Shown in pieces: positions 1 to 7,272 of a DNA stretch of 64,000 nucleotides. The notes below the pieces were generated by a model that was given only the letters and a program-made list of their open reading frames with translations, ran no database searches and was not told the origin of the DNA. Numbering within the stretch: the first letter of the stretch is position 1; each line of letters starts with the position of its first letter. The DNA is from Metabacillus niabensis (GTDB taxonomy: Bacteria > Bacillota > Bacilli > Bacillales > Bacillaceae): NCBI RefSeq assembly GCF_020524345.1, contig NZ_JAIVLH010000011.1, positions 1-64,000 of the forward strand, in the 5' to 3' direction. The position numbers were made by a program, and so were the translations under genes.

Positions 1-70
1 GGTGTGTGAGAAGCTTTTTCTTTGGTTATCTTAGGAAATTTATTAATCTTTATAAGAACATTTTAAGAAA

Positions 71-114
71 ATAAAAAAGCTTGTAGAGAAAAACACCCAC
101 TTTCTCTACAAGCT
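71..114 (-). terminator. Strong intrinsic terminator
   Basis: A perfect 14-bp stem (78-91 pairing with 101-114) with a 9-nt loop is followed, reading the minus strand, by TTTTTTATTTT. It closes the minus-strand unit holding the micro-gene at 150-218 and possibly the VCBS gene upstream of it. A second small hairpin (116-133) lies just before it. Confidence 0.85.
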
Positions 115-149
115 GAGAGGATTTTTATCCTCTTTGTGTCCGCGTCATA

Positions 150-218
150 TTAGTATGTGAATACAGTTCTTACTGTTAAGATTAAAAATGTGATAAAGCC
201 AACTCTAGATTTTTTCAT
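150..218 (-). CDS. Candidate 22-residue hydrophobic micropeptide
   Basis: The minus-strand frame starts at ATG 218 and encodes a 22-residue peptide beginning MKKSRVGFITFL and ending TVFTY. It has a basic N-terminus and then a single hydrophobic stretch. An AAAGGGG ribosome binding site lies about 8 nt upstream, a sigma-A-like promoter is at 292-321 and a strong terminator at 71-114, so the unit is self-contained. I do not recognise the family. Its composition fits a small membrane peptide, a type I toxin-like peptide or a leader peptide. Coding status is inferred from the signals, not from homology. Confidence 0.4.
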   Translation of the reverse strand: MKKSRVGFITFLILTVRTVFTY

Positions 219-291
219 GTCAACAGCCCCTTTACCTTTTTGTTATCTTAACTATATAAAAGATAAAAGAGGTATTCTACATTCATGTTAT

Positions 292-321
292 ATTTTATGA
301 CATTGTTTTTTGAAAATTCAA
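292..321 (-). promoter_or_regulatory. Sigma-A-like promoter of the micro-gene
   Basis: On the minus strand, TTGAAT (316-321) and TAAAAT (292-297) are separated by 18 bp. The predicted start near 285 gives a leader of about 65 nt before the ATG at 218. The promoter lies immediately downstream of the VCBS gene stop at 327. Confidence 0.45.
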
Positions 322-326
322 ACCTT

Positions 327-1037
327 TTAAGATCCAAATATAGCTACATATTGATTTTGCAAAAGAAACTTGTTATTCTTCCAGCTTAATGTGTTTAACA
401 CATATCCTAAGGCATCAGCATTATATCTTCCGGCAATTTTTTGATAGGCTAATAACTCAAACACATGATTGTAATCAAAATCTACTGGATATAACCCACT
501 TAGCGGATTCACAAAACCTGTAATGGTGTTCTTTAACTTTCCATTCTCATCATATATTTCATTTAAATATTCAGGATCTCTCAATGAAAGATCAATTAAA
601 TACGCTTGATTATTTTTTTGACTGATTACCTTTACTTTGTAGTTATCCTGATAGATCACTTCGTACGTATATTCTTCGTTATATTTATTAAAATCAAAAA
701 GAAGGTTTGGCTTATTATTTAAGAAGGAGTACAAATAATGATACATGATCCCGCCACTTCCACCTGTAGCGATGCTAATCAAAATATCCGCCACTCCATC
801 TCCGGTGAAATCACCAAGAAATAAGTAAGGATTATATCCTGCATTTGCATTTTTTGGCAGTGGAACATTCGTTATATTGCCTGTTCTCCCATCCTGAACA
901 TGAAGTGTGATTTGTTGAATAAATGGACTATCAGGTGTTTTTGTACCTGTTAAATAAACGTGATCAGGAACTTTGTCACCCGTCACATCACCGACTCCGT
1001 ATGCCACAACACGTTGATTTGCTCTATAATTATACAT
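327..1037 (-). CDS. VCBS/FG-GAP repeat protein
   Basis: A 236-residue protein without a signal peptide. Two FG-GAP/VCBS-like calcium-binding turns are visible: GDVTGDKVPDHVYLTG near residue 17 and GDFTGDGVADILISIATG near residue 75. Each has the spaced Asp/Gly pattern of EF-hand-like loops in beta-propeller blades. The start ATG is preceded by AAGGGTGG. Such short cytoplasmic-looking VCBS proteins occur in Bacillus, but their role is not established; spore or surface association is only a guess. No terminator separates it from the micro-gene promoter downstream. Confidence 0.7.
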   Translation of the reverse strand: MYNYRANQRVVAYGVGDVTGDKVPDHVYLTGTKTPDSPFIQQITLHVQDGRTGNITNVPLPKNANAGYNPYLFLGDFTGDGVADILISIATGGSGGIMYHYLYSFLNNKPNLLFDFNKYNEEYTYEVIYQDNYKVKVISQKNNQAYLIDLSLRDPEYLNEIYDENGKLKNTITGFVNPLSGLYPVDFDYNHVFELLAYQKIAGRYNADALGYVLNTLSWKNNKFLLQNQYVAIFGS

Positions 1038-1132
1038 TTTGTGCCACCCTTTTCTTCATAACCTTTATCATATATCCTATGGGCGTATAGGAATCTTGCT
1101 ACTTGCTTCACTAAAGGTTATGTAGGGATGGC

Positions 1133-1465
1133 TTATGTTTTTTTAACAAGCACATGTGGATGATGAATATTTACGTCTTCATCATCAAATTCAACTTCAA
1201 CCCTCATATTTTTCCCTGTGTACGGAAGTTTTAAAGAGTGAAAATTATCTTCCTCATTTTCATCTACGCACAACACATAAGCCTCCTAGCCTTCTCCATC
1301 TGTTGGGAATACATGTGCAACAGCTTCCTTTGATTTTAGCGCCTCATCTATTGCATTTCGAAGCTCCAATAACCCCTCTTTATTCCCAACAATATAGGCT
1401 TCCTGATGCCACGCGTCTTGAGCATATATATGTAAAACATTTGTACCTTTTAATTCCCAGCTCAT
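1133..1465 (-). pseudogene. Small conserved-looking gene interrupted by an in-frame TAG
   Basis: From ATG 1465 (preceded by a purine-rich GAGAGAGATGAG site) the frame encodes 59 residues beginning MSWELKGTNVLHIYAQDAW. It then meets TAG at 1286-1288 (codon 60) and continues open for 50 more residues (EAYVLCVDENEEDN... to ...PHVLVKKT) to a TAA at 1133-1135. The two halves read as one acidic soluble protein of about 110 residues. A single nonsense change, for example of a Tyr or Gln codon, would explain the interruption. I do not recognise the family. Confidence 0.6.
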
Positions 1466-1504
1466 CTATATCTCATCTCTCTCTATAATGTTTTGCACTG
1501 GCTC

Positions 1505-2773
1505 CTACAGATTATCTAACATCATCACTTCTCCGGTTGATGCATTCACGCTGTATTCACAGTCTACTTTTCCACAAAGAACATAGCGTTTTTTATCAAA
1601 ATCATAGACATAATAGGGTTTTAATTCGAACAAGTCTTTTAATTTTTCAAAGGCTTCTTCTTTTTCGATTGTAATCTTATCAGGTGCTTGAAATTCATCA
1701 AATAGTTCCAACATGAATTGATTGTCCATATAGTTAACAACTTGAAAATTTTCTGGATCAATCATTAGCATTAACTTTTTTTGAAAAACACGCTTGTCTT
1801 GTTTTTTCGCTCTTAACATGGCATGGATATATCCTTTTTCCCGATGGAGTGTTTTTAGAACCCACATACCAGATTCATTCGAATATTCCTGTCGTAATAA
1901 TTCTTTTACTCCTAATATACATTTTTCTTTTTCATCCTTTGTTATGGGAAAAGAATCTGGTGATGGCTCAGCTGCATATGCTTGTTCTATAGATACCTCA
2001 TCATGCCAATTCAATTCTTTTTGATCAAACGTTTGTTTAAGTGGCTCGTCCCAGAAAATCGTTTGATTTATTTCCTGATATGAGTTTACATCTACAAACA
2101 ACTCAAAGGGAATCGTGTAGCTTTGATCATTTCTAATATAAATTTCTTCAACCGCAAAAAGAGGAAATAAACGCTCCTGCTCATATGAAGGATATTCAAG
2201 CAGCTGCACTTGCTCTTTTGCCAACTGTTCGATCTTTTCAAAGGTTAAAGAATAAGTTTCATCAAGAACCATTTCTTTCGAAGGATAGTGACCATGGTTT
2301 GAAAAGAAGGTCAGCTTCCTGTCTTCATCATAATGAACCTCAATATATCCTGAAGGTGACACAGATATACCGTCAATACATTCCACAAAATGAAGCTCTC
2401 TCTCTTCTTCCCTACGTAATTTGAAATGTTTCTCATAAACCAATCCTGTTTCCTGTTTAATCCATTTTATAATGTCATTATTCGTAAAATTCGCAAACGA
2501 CACCCCATTATGTGCATATGTTTTACCACTAACAAAAATTGCACTCGTGAATTTCTGAGTATGTAAATCTATTTCAATAACTGCCGCACCTTCCGGATTT
2601 GAGCCATCTTTTTCAACGGTTTCACGATTCGGAAACCACTCCATACATAATGTATAAACAGTATCACTGAAAAAGTTGACTCTTCTATATAACTCATGTG
2701 TTTGTAAATAGTAGTTGTGCAATCCAAATTTTTCTTTCGTACGATCTATTAGTTCTTTTATTCTTGAATCCAA
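1505..2773 (-). CDS. Hypothetical soluble protein, YcdB/YcdC (DUF4901)-like
   Basis: About 422 residues. The frame is open further upstream, but AAAGGAGGAG lies just before TTG 2773, so this TTG is the likely start; the longer reading would translate the binding site itself. There is no signal peptide or membrane segment. The protein is acidic, with repeated beta-strand-like segments, and ends in a block (YYVYDFDKKRYVLCGKVDCE) like those of YcdB/YcdC repeat proteins. That family assignment is tentative and no catalytic motif is seen. The broken gene at 1133-1465 follows about 40 nt downstream on the same strand. Confidence 0.6.
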   Translation of the reverse strand: MDSRIKELIDRTKEKFGLHNYYLQTHELYRRVNFFSDTVYTLCMEWFPNRETVEKDGSNPEGAAVIEIDLHTQKFTSAIFVSGKTYAHNGVSFANFTNNDIIKWIKQETGLVYEKHFKLRREEERELHFVECIDGISVSPSGYIEVHYDEDRKLTFFSNHGHYPSKEMVLDETYSLTFEKIEQLAKEQVQLLEYPSYEQERLFPLFAVEEIYIRNDQSYTIPFELFVDVNSYQEINQTIFWDEPLKQTFDQKELNWHDEVSIEQAYAAEPSPDSFPITKDEKEKCILGVKELLRQEYSNESGMWVLKTLHREKGYIHAMLRAKKQDKRVFQKKLMLMIDPENFQVVNYMDNQFMLELFDEFQAPDKITIEKEEAFEKLKDLFELKPYYVYDFDKKRYVLCGKVDCEYSVNASTGEVMMLDNL

Positions 2774-2913
2774 TTCTTCTCCTCCTTTATCTAGATCAGA
2801 CACGCACACATATAAATACGGTTAAGATTTACAAAAGTTTCGATATCACTCATAACGGTGACACATAGATCATTTCATTCATACGTAAAAAATAAACAAA
2901 GGAGTGAGAAGTA

Positions 2914-3217
2914 TTGCAAAGTTACGCATATAGAACCCAATCTTCCGTGTTACCTCCAGGAAAATACGTTTATTCAAGTTATATTCCTGCCATGATGAAA
3001 CAGCTCTTTCCCACATACAATATCCCTACAGAGCCTGTTTTTATGGAGCATTTACTCATGCAAATGGGAAAAAAGATTGGGTTGTTACAATCCAAGGCCA
3101 CCAATTAGATGGAAACGTAACAGGAGTAGCCGTTGACCATCTACAAATAACAATCGGTGATTTAAATAATCATATTAGATTTGCAAATATCACCTATTCA
3201 TTACTCCAAAAACTTAG
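2914..3217 (+). pseudogene. DUF2642-type gene broken by one or two frameshifts
   Basis: TTG 2914 follows an AAAGGAGTGAG site. The first frame encodes about 54 residues (QSYAYRTQSSVLPPGKYVYS...) and would end at 3108. At 3069-3075 the zero-frame codons read GGA-AAA-AAG. A one-base shift there gives DWVVTIQGHQLDGNVTGVAV..., matching the pattern of DUF2642 (YuzF-like) small proteins. One missing T near 3197-3198 would then give ...ITYFITPKT and a TAG at 3215-3217, just before the terminator. Two single-base losses in short runs suggest gene decay or sequencing error. Slippage at A-AAA-AAG is the alternative for the first. Confidence 0.6.
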
Positions 3218-3223
3218 TTTTTC

Positions 3224-3248
3224 AGGCGTCTTTTGGCGCCTTTTTATT
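3224..3248 (+). terminator. Intrinsic terminator
   Basis: AGGCGTC (3224-3230), a TTTT loop and GGCGCCT (3235-3241) form a 7-bp stem with one G-U pair, followed by TTTTATT. It ends the DUF2642-like unit. Confidence 0.65.
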
Positions 3249-3379
3249 GTACTTTTAAAAAATATATAGAAACAAATAACCCTCTTTATCATAAAAAGCC
3301 AACATTGATCAATACTATAAAAATAATTTGATCAAACAAATACATATGATTAGACGACATGATCAATGGAGGTTTTTCG

Positions 3380-4390
3380 GTGAACAATATGAGCCATAAT
3401 GTTGAACTTACTTCATCAGAGATTGCAAACCTTTGGACTCAGTATATAAATGATTCTTTATCAATCTGTTTTCTTACTCATTCAATTGAAAAAGCAAAAG
3501 ATGAGGAAGTAAAGGAAATTCTGAAATTTGCCCTCAGCCTTGCTGAATCCCATATTACAAAAATCACAGAGACCTTTGAAAAAGAGAATTACCCAATTCC
3601 AAAGGGATTTTCAGTAAAAGAAGATGTAAATATCAATGCCCCTTCCTTATTTACTGACACCTTTATGTTAAGTTATATGCATGTTATGACCTTACTTGGT
3701 CTAACAGGTTACGCCGGGGCAGTAGCTACTTCTTCCCGTCCAGACCAAATCAACTACTTTGTTCAATGTAATAAGGAAACAATGGAATTATATGAACGAA
3801 TTGCAAATGTAATGTTGAAAAAGGGGTTATATAGCAAAGCTCCAAGAATTAACACTCCTATTGAAATCGATTTTGTCAATAACCAACGGTATTTAACTGG
3901 CTGGTTTGGTAAAAAACGCCCTTTAAGTGCTGTTGAGATTAGCGGTCTTAGCTTCAACATGGTAAAAATTATCGTGAAGGTTGTGTTAGAGGTCGGATTT
4001 TCACAAGTTTGTCAAAAAGAAGATGTAAGGAAATATTTCCCAAGAGGAAAAAAGCTATGTGAAAAACAGTTTAGTATACTTAGTAATACATTAACGAAGG
4101 CCGGTTTAGCATCACCTGCTTCATGGCTGTCAGAAGTAACAAATTCCACAACTCCACCCTACTCCGATAAATTAATGCTAAATCATATTGTTATTTTAAT
4201 ATCGGCCGCAATAGGCTATTACGGAGCAGCTATATCCGTCTCACAAAGAAGAGACTTAACAATAGAATACACACGTCTTATGGCAGAAGTTGGACTATAC
4301 GCTGAAGATGGAGCAGAACTACTAATAAAACATGGATGGCTGGAACAACCTCCATTAGCTGAAGATCGGGAAACATTATCTAAAAAATAG
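3380..4390 (+). CDS. DUF3231 family protein, two-domain
   Basis: 336 residues from GTG 3380, which has GGAGG 7 nt upstream; the more distal ATG at 3359 has no site. The protein is two tandem alpha-helical DUF3231 repeats of about 165 residues. Each begins with a TSSEIANLW / SAVEISGL type helix and contains an LMLNHIVILI / MLSYMHVMTL type helix, and the protein ends LEQPPLAEDRETLSKK. DUF3231 proteins are ferritin-like helical bundles common in spore formers, and some are forespore-expressed; their function is unknown. A second, truncated copy lies at 11881-12519. Confidence 0.85.
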   Translation: MNNMSHNVELTSSEIANLWTQYINDSLSICFLTHSIEKAKDEEVKEILKFALSLAESHITKITETFEKENYPIPKGFSVKEDVNINAPSLFTDTFMLSYMHVMTLLGLTGYAGAVATSSRPDQINYFVQCNKETMELYERIANVMLKKGLYSKAPRINTPIEIDFVNNQRYLTGWFGKKRPLSAVEISGLSFNMVKIIVKVVLEVGFSQVCQKEDVRKYFPRGKKLCEKQFSILSNTLTKAGLASPASWLSEVTNSTTPPYSDKLMLNHIVILISAAIGYYGAAISVSQRRDLTIEYTRLMAEVGLYAEDGAELLIKHGWLEQPPLAEDRETLSKK

Positions 4391-4397
4391 GGACGTG

Positions 4398-4416
4398 GGG
4401 ACAGGTCCCTTGTCCC
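4398..4416 (+). repeat. GGGACA...TGTCCC dispersed palindrome, copy 1
   Basis: An imperfect palindrome (GGGACAGGTCCCTTGTCCC) begins 8 nt after the DUF3231 stop. Related copies lie at 4479-4497 and 7252-7270, always at gene 3' ends. The short hairpin could act as a weak terminator, but there is no T-run. Confidence 0.6.
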
Positions 4417-4462
4417 GCGATTTCACACAATGTCTAGCCTAACCTGATTTACCAGTACAACA

Positions 4463-5335
4463 TTACCCTTGATCTACTGGACCAAGGTTCCTGTCCCTAT
4501 GTCCCAGTGTATACTTTGTAATGGCTGCATCATATTCCGGGTATGTAAAGCTGAGAGCTTCAGCCACTTCTTTAGAGTATTTTCTAAACAAATCATAGCA
4601 AGTGAATAATGCTTTCCACATGTTTTGGGTGCTGTTCTGGTTATAAGTTGAAAGCAGTGCTTCCCAATCGTCCTCTGGAAGATAATGATTGATGAATTTA
4701 TCATTTTTCCCGAGGCTAAAGGTAAACCCACATTCTGAGCCGATTTTCCAAGACATCATTCTCAATAAATTAGGTCTTGCAATTTCATGTAGATGGTCAA
4801 TGGCGAATAAGATTTCTCCTCTGGCTAACCCTTTTACTACATATGTTGAAACCATCCAAAATTCATTACAACAATCATCAAATTCTCTTGCGGTTGGCTC
4901 TTTTATCCAATATTTTTGGTCACTTGGAATTACCGGATTCTTTATAAGAGAATCTTTATCAAGAAGCACTTCTACCAGACCATCACTAGTAGAAAAGTAA
5001 TCTTCCACTTCGTTGATTGGAATAAGCGTTAAATCCACTTTATTTTCATCTTCAAAAAGGATTAGATAGGAAAACCAATTTCCCAGCTCTGGAGGAAAAA
5101 GCACCATATCTTCCGGTTTTTGCATCATGATCCGCTTACCAAATATGTCTAGCCAACTATCATTCTCTTTAAAAGAATCCATATCTGTTACAAAATAAGA
5201 TATATCATAATCTTGGAATGAATCACCGACAATGTTTTTATTTGTCAATGATCCTTCAAGAGTGACCAATCGGATCCTTTCATCATTTCTTGCAAAATGG
5301 ATAAGCATATTTATCATTTCGGATTTACTTCTCAT
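4463..5335 (-). CDS. aadK: Aminoglycoside 6-adenylyltransferase (AadK type)
   Basis: 290 residues, close to the 284 of B. subtilis AadK, which transfers AMP to the 6-OH of streptomycin. The nucleotidyltransferase signature is present: EGSLTNKNIVGDSFQDYDI near residues 26-45 supplies the Gly-Ser and the DYD metal-binding pair, with a further acidic residue at VDLTLI. AadK enzymes usually have EGSRTN, so the Arg-to-Leu change is unusual. The start ATG follows GGAGG. The last dozen codons run through a dispersed repeat (4479-4508), so the C-terminal tail is probably acquired. It is monocistronic. Resistance is inferred, not shown. Confidence 0.8.
   Translation of the reverse strand: MRSKSEMINMLIHFARNDERIRLVTLEGSLTNKNIVGDSFQDYDISYFVTDMDSFKENDSWLDIFGKRIMMQKPEDMVLFPPELGNWFSYLILFEDENKVDLTLIPINEVEDYFSTSDGLVEVLLDKDSLIKNPVIPSDQKYWIKEPTAREFDDCCNEFWMVSTYVVKGLARGEILFAIDHLHEIARPNLLRMMSWKIGSECGFTFSLGKNDKFINHYLPEDDWEALLSTYNQNSTQNMWKALFTCYDLFRKYSKEVAEALSFTYPEYDAAITKYTLGHRDRNLGPVDQG
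4479..4508 (-). repeat. GGGACA-type dispersed palindrome, copy 2, inside the aadK 3' end
   Basis: A GGACCAAGGTTCCTGTCCC core (4479-4497) and a following TATGTCCC form a copy of the repeat seen at 4398 and 7252. Here it is translated as the last residues of the AadK-like protein. Confidence 0.55.
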
Positions 5336-5470
5336 TGATCATCCTCCACTTGTCCGTTAAGTTTCCTATTAACCTATATAGTATTCATGCATCTAGTAAA
5401 AAAGAACAACTTAGCAAAAAAACTCTTAAGACATTACTGTCAATCCATGGATTACATTTACCTATAGAGA

Positions 5471-6832
5471 CTAACCGATGATAACTCTTTCTTTAGGGTA
5501 GTGATAATTTGGCTCATGTCCATTTTTTGAAATGATGAAAATAAAAGAAAGAATTCCAATACGACCTATAAACATTAATAATATAATAATAATTTTCCCA
5601 ATCGTACTTAACTCAGGTGTTATGCCCATTGATAAACCTGTAGTTCCAAACGCAGACGTTACTTCGAATATAATCTCCAATGTTGTAAAAGGTTCTGTAA
5701 CCTTTAATAGGATTACTGAAAAAAAACAAATAGATATGGCTGTATTCATAATGGCCATCGATTTAAGAATGTCATCTTGATGGATCTCTCGTTTAAATAC
5801 CTTTACGGCTTTATTTCCCCTAGCCAAATTGTAAATATATAATAAATTGATTGCAAAGGTAGTAGTTCGAACCCCACCTCCGACCGAACTAGGCGAAGCT
5901 CCAACAAACATTAACAAAGAAAGGACCAGAAGTGTCGGTTCAGAAAATTGACTTACATCCATTGTAGCTAAGCCGCCATTTCTTGTCGTGGCAGACTGAA
6001 AAAAAGCATAGAAGAATGATTCATGCCAGGTTTTGTCTTTGAAAAAGTGATGGGCATCAAATACTAAAATAGCTATTGTTCCAAAAAGCATTAATAAGAA
6101 AAAAGTAATCGTTGTTAATTTTGTATATAATGAAAAATTGGAAGTTCTGTAAGGCTTTTTCTTTTTAATCAATTCTTTTACTTCAATAAGAACCGGAAAA
6201 CCAATCGCCCCTAGTGTTAACAAAATAATATTTATTAGTTGAACGAAATAGTCGTTTGCATAGGGAATAAGTGATTGTCCTGTAATATCAAATCCTGCAT
6301 TAGTAGTTGCACTAACGGAGGCAAAAAAACCCTGTAAATACGCTTCTTGCCAAGTAGAATAATAGTTCAAAAAATATGTACCTAATACTGCTCCTCCGAT
6401 TATTTCGATGATGATAATGATAACTAAAATATTTTTCATCAATACTACTAAACCTGCAAGATTTGATTGGTTTTGATCTGTTTTTATGAGCTGTCTCTCT
6501 TTTAATCCTATTTTTTTCCCGAACAGCAACCAAATAAAAGTACCTAGAGTCATGATTCCAATTCCACCAAATTGCAAGATAAACATAAGAATAATGATAC
6601 CTGGTATGCTAAAAGTATCTGGCGTTGATACAACAGCTAATCCTGTAACACTAATTGCACTAACTGCAGTAAAAACAACATCAATAAAGGACCACTCTAC
6701 TCCTGGTTTTAAGGCAATTGGCAAACTCAGTAAGGCTATTGAAATCACTACTGCAATTAAATAAAATAAAACGATTAATTGAGATGGTGATAAATTTTCA
6801 ATCTTAAATTTCATCTTAGATTTACTAAGCAT
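5471..6832 (-). CDS. ktrD: K+ uptake channel subunit, KtrB/KtrD (TrkH family)
   Basis: 453 residues with eight or more hydrophobic segments and four pore loops, each with a selectivity-filter glycine: VTGLAVVSTPDTF, TTNAGFDIT, TRNGGLATMD and FGTTGLSMGIT. This is the ion-conducting membrane subunit of Ktr Na+-dependent K+ uptake; it needs a cytoplasmic RCK partner (KtrA/KtrC) that is not in this window. A solitary gene is more like ktrD than ktrAB. The leader carries a c-di-AMP riboswitch and terminator (6945-7150), so high c-di-AMP should switch transcription off. The ATG has AAGGGAT 10 nt upstream. Confidence 0.88.
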   Translation of the reverse strand: MLSKSKMKFKIENLSPSQLIVLFYLIAVVISIALLSLPIALKPGVEWSFIDVVFTAVSAISVTGLAVVSTPDTFSIPGIIILMFILQFGGIGIMTLGTFIWLLFGKKIGLKERQLIKTDQNQSNLAGLVVLMKNILVIIIIIEIIGGAVLGTYFLNYYSTWQEAYLQGFFASVSATTNAGFDITGQSLIPYANDYFVQLINIILLTLGAIGFPVLIEVKELIKKKKPYRTSNFSLYTKLTTITFFLLMLFGTIAILVFDAHHFFKDKTWHESFFYAFFQSATTRNGGLATMDVSQFSEPTLLVLSLLMFVGASPSSVGGGVRTTTFAINLLYIYNLARGNKAVKVFKREIHQDDILKSMAIMNTAISICFFSVILLKVTEPFTTLEIIFEVTSAFGTTGLSMGITPELSTIGKIIIILLMFIGRIGILSFIFIISKNGHEPNYHYPKERVIIG

Positions 6833-6944
6833 TTTTAACTTATCCCTTCTATATGCTTAAAATTTCTACAATTTTCCCCCTTCAAAACGTTGCATACCTA
6901 ATATCTGTACTCCCTTATCAAATCGACTTTTTATTTACATAAGG

Positions 6945-6978
6945 ACAAAAAAAGACCATAACAAATAGAATGGTCTTT
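6945..6978 (-). terminator. Riboswitch-controlled terminator before ktrD
   Basis: On the minus strand AAAGACCAT (6970-6978) and ATGGTCTTT (6951-6959) form a 9-bp stem with a 10-nt loop, followed by TTTTTT. It lies between the c-di-AMP aptamer and the ktrD start, about 115 nt upstream of the ATG, as expected for an OFF switch. Confidence 0.85.
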
Positions 6979-6984
6979 GGGCGA

Positions 6985-7150
6985 AACCTTTGACCTTCTC
7001 TCGAAATATAAAATAACGCTTACGAGGTTAGCTGTCGGATTAGGAATTGAGAGTATCCCTTCTTACTAAGTAAGACTCACCCCAAGATAGGCTTATTTGC
7101 TACCTATCAAATTTGTTTCCCCCGCTCACAATAGATTCAGCGAATTAAAG
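6985..7150 (-). promoter_or_regulatory. c-di-AMP riboswitch (ydaO-yuaA class)
   Basis: Read on the minus strand, this leader contains the conserved blocks of the ydaO-yuaA aptamer in order: CGCTGAATCT (about 7142-7133), GCGGGGGAAAC, TTGGGGTGAGTC, AAGGGATACTC, AATCCGACAGCTAACCTCGT (about 7057-7038) and GAGAGAAGGTC (about 7002-6992). This class binds c-di-AMP and usually represses K+ importers and cell-wall enzymes by forming a terminator. Here it precedes a terminator hairpin and the ktrD gene. Confidence 0.93.
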
Positions 7151-7167
7151 GTATGTAATTTCTTGAT

Positions 7168-7196
7168 ATATTATTGCAGTTTATTAATTTTATCAG
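7168..7196 (-). promoter_or_regulatory. Promoter of the riboswitch-ktrD transcript
   Basis: CTGATA (7191-7196) and TAATAT (7168-7173) on the minus strand are spaced 17 bp apart. The predicted start near 7160 is just upstream of the aptamer. Confidence 0.55.
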
Positions 7197-7251
7197 ATGC
7201 TTCTTGTTAGTTAAACCCTCATAATACTCAAACTAACAAGAAATAGCTAAA

Positions 7252-7270
7252 GGGACAAGGTACCTGTCCC
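7252..7270 (+). repeat. GGGACAAGGTACCTGTCCC dispersed palindrome, copy 3
   Basis: A near-perfect 19-nt inverted repeat immediately downstream of the UvrA-like gene stop. Same family as 4398-4416 and 4479-4497. Confidence 0.6.
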
Positions 7271-7272
7271 TA

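Noticed and set aside
1286-1288. UAG as a pyrrolysine or other recoding site
   Set aside because: No pyl genes or conserved recoding element in view, and the protein is not a methyltransferase; a simple nonsense change is enough.
1156-1488. Plus-strand 110-residue open frame
   Set aside because: It lies antisense to the UAG-interrupted gene, has no binding site and has a low-complexity His/Leu/Pro composition; the minus strand explains the region better.
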